Positions 60,166 through 64,000 of a stretch of 64,000 bases of DNA are shown here, piece by piece. This DNA comes from Bicyclus anynana (Eukaryota > Arthropoda > Insecta > Lepidoptera > Nymphalidae). Numbering within the stretch: position 1 is the stretch's first letter; each line of letters starts with the position of its first letter. The notes beneath the pieces are model-generated. The model had not been told where the DNA came from. It saw only the letters and a program-made list of their open reading frames with translations, and made no database searches. A program made the translations under genes and the position numbers. Location: NCBI RefSeq assembly GCF_947172395.1, contig NC_069092.1:6431418-6495417 (forward strand), given 5' to 3'.

Positions 60166-60840
60166 TGTGATGTTAGGTTTTTACTCGTATTTTCGTTACG
60201 GAATTTCTCGATTCGGTCCCCGCGTTCAAAGCGTGCAATAGCTTAAATATAAAACATACCTACTTACGTCATTAATAACTTACTTTTGTATAAAAATTTA
60301 AAATTAATATCTAGAAGGAGTTGTTGTAGAACATTTTCGGATGGATACCTAACCCGAAAAAGCGGCAAATATAAAGTTTCAAAAATTTTCTACTATATTA
60401 TTAAGATTAAATATTCACCTTGTCGTAAACTGGCTAGCGAAGTTTGTGTAAACGGGCAGGGCAATCTGTAAACAAAGCATATTCATTTTTAAATAGACAA
60501 AAGTATATAAAAACAACACATGTAATAACTTTATTAAAGTTTCATATACTTCAAATTGATTATCATAATTAATTGATTTTCAAAAGCAATTAATCGTTCA
60601 ATGCTATTAACCCAAATTGCACCCTATTTACCTAGGCAACAGATTTCACAGTACTTAAACAATATAACTTCATCTTGATTAGTTTTTAATTTTAGTGAGG
60701 AAAAAACTGCACCATAGTTGCTGTATTTATTTTCAATCCCTCACTCGGCAGCCCACCACAAACAGAAAAAACCGCAACGAAGATCTTTACATTCAACTAC
60801 AGTGAATACCTACTGTTATTTTTTAAAAAAATTCGGCTAT

Positions 60841-61040
60841 AACTCTCGTGATACATCGTCGGAGTACGCCCGACTAATTTCGAACCCCTACGGGGCCCTT
60901 AGTCATGAGCTGGTTCTTGCAACTCGGCACGATCCAAACTGAGTTTGCAGTTTGGATCGTGCCTTGGTGGGTGATCGTGGATGGGTTCGAAACTAGTCGG
61001 GCATACTCCGACGTGATACAACGTCGGAGTAACGTGAGTT
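60841..61040. mobile_element. Palindromic MITE-like element
   Basis: About 200 bp that fold onto themselves. Outer arms carry ATCGTCGGAGTACGCCCGAC (left) and GTCGGGCATACTCCGACG (right), then TTTCGAACCC against GGGTTCGAAA. A perfect inner hairpin of GGCACGATCCAAACTG and its complement (60926-60941 and 60947-60962) closes the centre. The right arm has an extra ACGTCGGAGTAA repeat. Target duplication not obvious. Confidence 0.65.
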
Positions 61041-61254
61041 TTGCCAGTGTTTTATAATAAATTAATATGAATAACACTCACGATATTGATTACATACTGT
61101 GTTTTTTATTTTATCTTCTTGCTATCTTATAAATTACTTAAAGAGATCAATAAATTAATTATTATCAGTAAGTAGAAAATTTAAATATTTGAGGAAACTT
61201 ATTTGTGCATTGTGCATGTATTTCTGCGAACATACGAATAGTATTTAATCTATA

Positions 61255-61390
61255 ATAATATTATGAAGTGGTAAAGTTTGTGATTTTATAGGGTGTAGGG
61301 TAGGTACCTATTCTCTGAATCTACTGAACCGATTTTGAAAATTCTTTTACCACGTAATATAGTCACTTTTCTTACGGGAATTACGCGATT
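61255..61390 (+). repeat. Helitron-like element fragment
   Basis: ATAATATTATGAAGTGGTAA, CTACTGAACCGATTTTGAAA and GGGAATTACGCG match the order of blocks in the family; the 3' end is missing. Confidence 0.4.
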
Positions 61391-61628
61391 TAAAATGAAA
61401 ATAAAATGTGTATCAATTTAAATGTACAAGAGAAAAAGGTATCTGACTTGTTGATTAGCTGTCATATTAAATTAAAATCATATTTTATGCTACTAAAATT
61501 AGTTTATTATTTTTAAAATATCACCAAAAGATTTAACATAAGTAGTATAAGCATATAAATAACTTAATTATGTTAATGTGTGTTAGAATCATTTTCAGAT
61601 CCTCTTGTATTAGAATACCTACCAAATT

Positions 61629-61768
61629 AGTGATTTTTTTTCAATAAAGACTGCTATAATCTATATATGTATGTACCATACCATGGCTCTAGTGATTTTT
61701 TTTCAATAAAGATTGCTATAATCTACCTTTGCTATAATCTATATATGTGAGTACCATACCATGGCTCA
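61629..61768 (+). repeat. Direct repeat, period 62 bp
   Basis: AGTGATTTTTTTTCAATAAA starts at 61629 and 61691, each followed by GCTATAATCTA...TATATGT and GTACCATACCATGGCTC. The second copy has an extra internal GCTATAATCTACCTTT. Confidence 0.85.
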
Positions 61769-62375
61769 GACATATATAGAATCATCATACATATATATAC
61801 AATATCATACATATATACTATAAATACATGCATATAAAATGTGTTACTTAGGTATACCATGATAGCCATGTTAGTGGACATCTTTATAAGAATACAGAAA
61901 AATAAAAGAAGAAAATTTTATCTAAATGCGTTATGAATCTAGGACTTATATAGAATTCCACGTTACACTAGGGAGGTTTGAATACTAGGTAATATGAAGT
62001 TTATTTTGAGCTACACCACGCCCTTGCCGAGCTCATTGACGAAGCTCTACCATTTTATTTTCTAGCCGCCCGATACGAATATAAATAAATCCTTTCTAAG
62101 TCATTCGATACGGCGCAAAGTCACGAAGTTTACATAAAATAGGTGATTTGCGATTGCCACGGTTTTTTCCAACTTCCATGGGGTGTGGAACGCAACCTAC
62201 TTGTGTCTGAACGCAAAAAAACATGTTTACAGGCTTTATTCTTTAACGATCACTGGCTTTGCTAGACATGTTAGCGGTCGTAAATTTCGTTTTGTACTTC
62301 GTAACAATTTCCCGTGTTTCCGTAATGATTGATTTAAAACAGATCGCATACGTAGCACAAAATGTATCTAACACT

Positions 62376-62520
62376 AGCAACGCCTCGCGGTTTCATCCGC
62401 GTAGTTCTCTTTCCCGTAAGAATACGGGGATAAATTATAGCCTGTGACACTCACAAATTATGTGGCTTTCTAGTGGTAAAAGAATTTTCATAATCGGATC
62501 AGTAGATCCAGCGATTACCT
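62376..62520 (-). repeat. Helitron-like element, minus copy
   Basis: CGCGGTTTCATCCGCGTAG, AATACGGGGATAAATTATAG and AATCGGATCAGTAGATC are the inverted blocks of the short form. Confidence 0.5.
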
Positions 62521-63447
62521 CTACAATAAATAGATAACATTTAGTTTAGGCAATATAGGAAAATTCTGAGCATCTTTGCGTCTATACGACCAATTAAATA
62601 CTAAGTAACTAATACAACATACTCGTATTACATTGAAAATTTTCAGCTACCAATGTGTGCACTAAGTAAGCACTTCTTAGCATAATAATTAATAATGTAT
62701 GTGCTTAGGTAAAGAAGTAATATTTAAAACCATGAGTAAGTAGATAAGTTTGGTTTTACCAGTCATAGCCACATACATTCCTGAAAACCTAAAAGGCAGT
62801 GTTAACAGTGACATTTTGGAATATATATATGTAGGAGTTAAACTCTTGAATACACCCAGGTATTCTTTGATTGATAAAGAGAGTATATATATAATATTTT
62901 TCATAGTTTTCATTCATTTGAGAGCCTACCACGAGTCGTAATATAGACGAACATTTTGTTAACTATTTTTTCAAGAGTAAATGACAACAGAACGATGGCG
63001 TTGTGCACTCGAGTCGACGTTTACGACTCAATTCCAAAGCAAGCCGCGAGCCAGTCGAACGGGTGTATTTAAAAACCAAATTAATGGGACCTTCCCTGTG
63101 TGCATTCGATACCACTATGACAAGGAGGAAACGGAATATAAAAATTTATACAAGGGCTCAATTTATGGTGGTGGTACAGAAGTCTCAATAGGTCTGGTGA
63201 CAGGACAAGTTTGGCCGCATATTACAGTTGTCAGGCTTCGTTATCTCATTCACTTGTACTCTTATATGCCTTCAAGAATTCTTCTCCCACGGTCGATTGA
63301 AAAAGTACTTTTTCTAAAAGAAAAACAAATGGAAATAATGTAAACATTTTAACTCACGTGATCTGATCTATCCTAATACGGTTATTTTCTTGTATTGGGC
63401 TAAAAAATCTATTTATCGCCGATAGCTTTCTTGCTTGAAGATTTCGA

Positions 63448-63612
63448 TTGTTTGTTTGATTATACGCGCTAATCTCAGGAACTACTGGTCCGATTTGAAA
63501 AATTATTTCAGTGTCAGATAGCCCATTTATCGAGGAAGGCTATAGGCTATATTTTATCCCCGTATTCATACGGGAACGGGAACCACGCGGGTAAAACCGC
63601 GCGACGTCTACT
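63448..63612 (+). repeat. Helitron-like non-autonomous element
   Basis: GTTTGTTTGATTATACGCGC, TCAGGAACTACTGGTCCGAT, AGCCCATTTATCGAGGAAGG and GGAACGGGAACCACGCGGG, ending GACGTCTACTATTAG (end altered from GCTAGT). Confidence 0.65.
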
Positions 63613-64000
63613 ATTAGAATATATACAAGAATATGATTGAAATACAGAAAATGATTGAAATACCGAAGATGAAAATGCATTAAGAGTCGTACTTATGTGT
63701 TTGCGTCACATAGGACATATTTACAACAACATCGGGGGAGGACGTCCAAGAGTTTAATGGTGCGAAACTGACTGGATCATATCACCGCGTTTACGACGAG
63801 ATGTAAACGGCCGATTCATTTGCAATTCCAACTGCGACTTAGCAACGCTTCAACGTCTCTGTCAAAACAAGAGACGCTCAAACTGGTGAGAATGCGATAA
63901 AACTTTGCTCCTAAATAATCCCAACAGTTTGTTGGCGAAGATATAGAAACAAACCTTTGTTTGGATACAAATATTCTACCAAGTATAGTACCACACGCTT
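63613..64000. other. Unassigned DNA at the window end
   Basis: Less AT-rich, with short frames such as one reading VVLMCLRHIGHIYNN, but no domain or repeat recognised. Confidence 0.4.

Noticed and set aside
62981..63343. 120-codon ATG frame on plus
   Set aside because: No recognisable domain. A length of 120 codons is within chance for 64 kb in six frames, and there is no supporting splice or promoter signal.

Overview
The window is animal nuclear DNA, almost certainly from a moth or butterfly (Lepidoptera). The evidence is AT-rich, repeat-dense intergenic DNA carrying tRNA-derived SINEs, RTE 3' ends, an R1-type LINE 3' end and a mariner copy of types common in Lepidoptera, together with frequent GTAGGTACCTAC-like motifs. 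I cannot name the species.

The only protein-coding gene I can support is the posterior Hox gene Abdominal-B (Abd-B), on the minus strand. Exon 1 (about 54.37-54.93 kb, possibly open further upstream) and the homeobox exon (48.52-48.91 kb) are joined across a 5.46-kb phase-1 intron. The splice sites fit and the joined protein matches Abd-B on both sides of the junction. A candidate poly(A) signal lies at 47.24 kb. The 5' region is GC-rich and contains a candidate initiator, a CTCF-like motif and an upstream ORF that ends on the main start codon.

Layout: 1-47 kb lies downstream of Abd-B. By Hox-cluster order this is the side facing abd-A and is expected to hold iab-like cis-regulatory DNA. It is dominated by mobile-element relics (RTE, R1, mariner, a pogo-like DNA element, at least four SINE families, Helitron-like elements). 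Two CpG-rich islands (24.2-24.85 kb and 37.55-37.86 kb) could be promoters of non-coding RNA, and several CTCF-like motifs include a cluster at 44.4-44.8 kb that resembles a boundary element. 48.9-54.4 kb is the Abd-B intron, holding a 4-unit tandem repeat and a very dense cluster of TTTATNG (Abd-B/Caudal-type) sites. 55.6-64 kb is upstream DNA with a tandem duplication, a palindromic MITE-like element and more relics.

Most interesting are the intronic cluster of posterior-Hox-type sites (possible autoregulation or Caudal input), the CTCF-like motifs around the gene (possible conservation of bithorax-type boundaries), and the two candidate non-coding promoters. All regulatory claims are motif-based inference.
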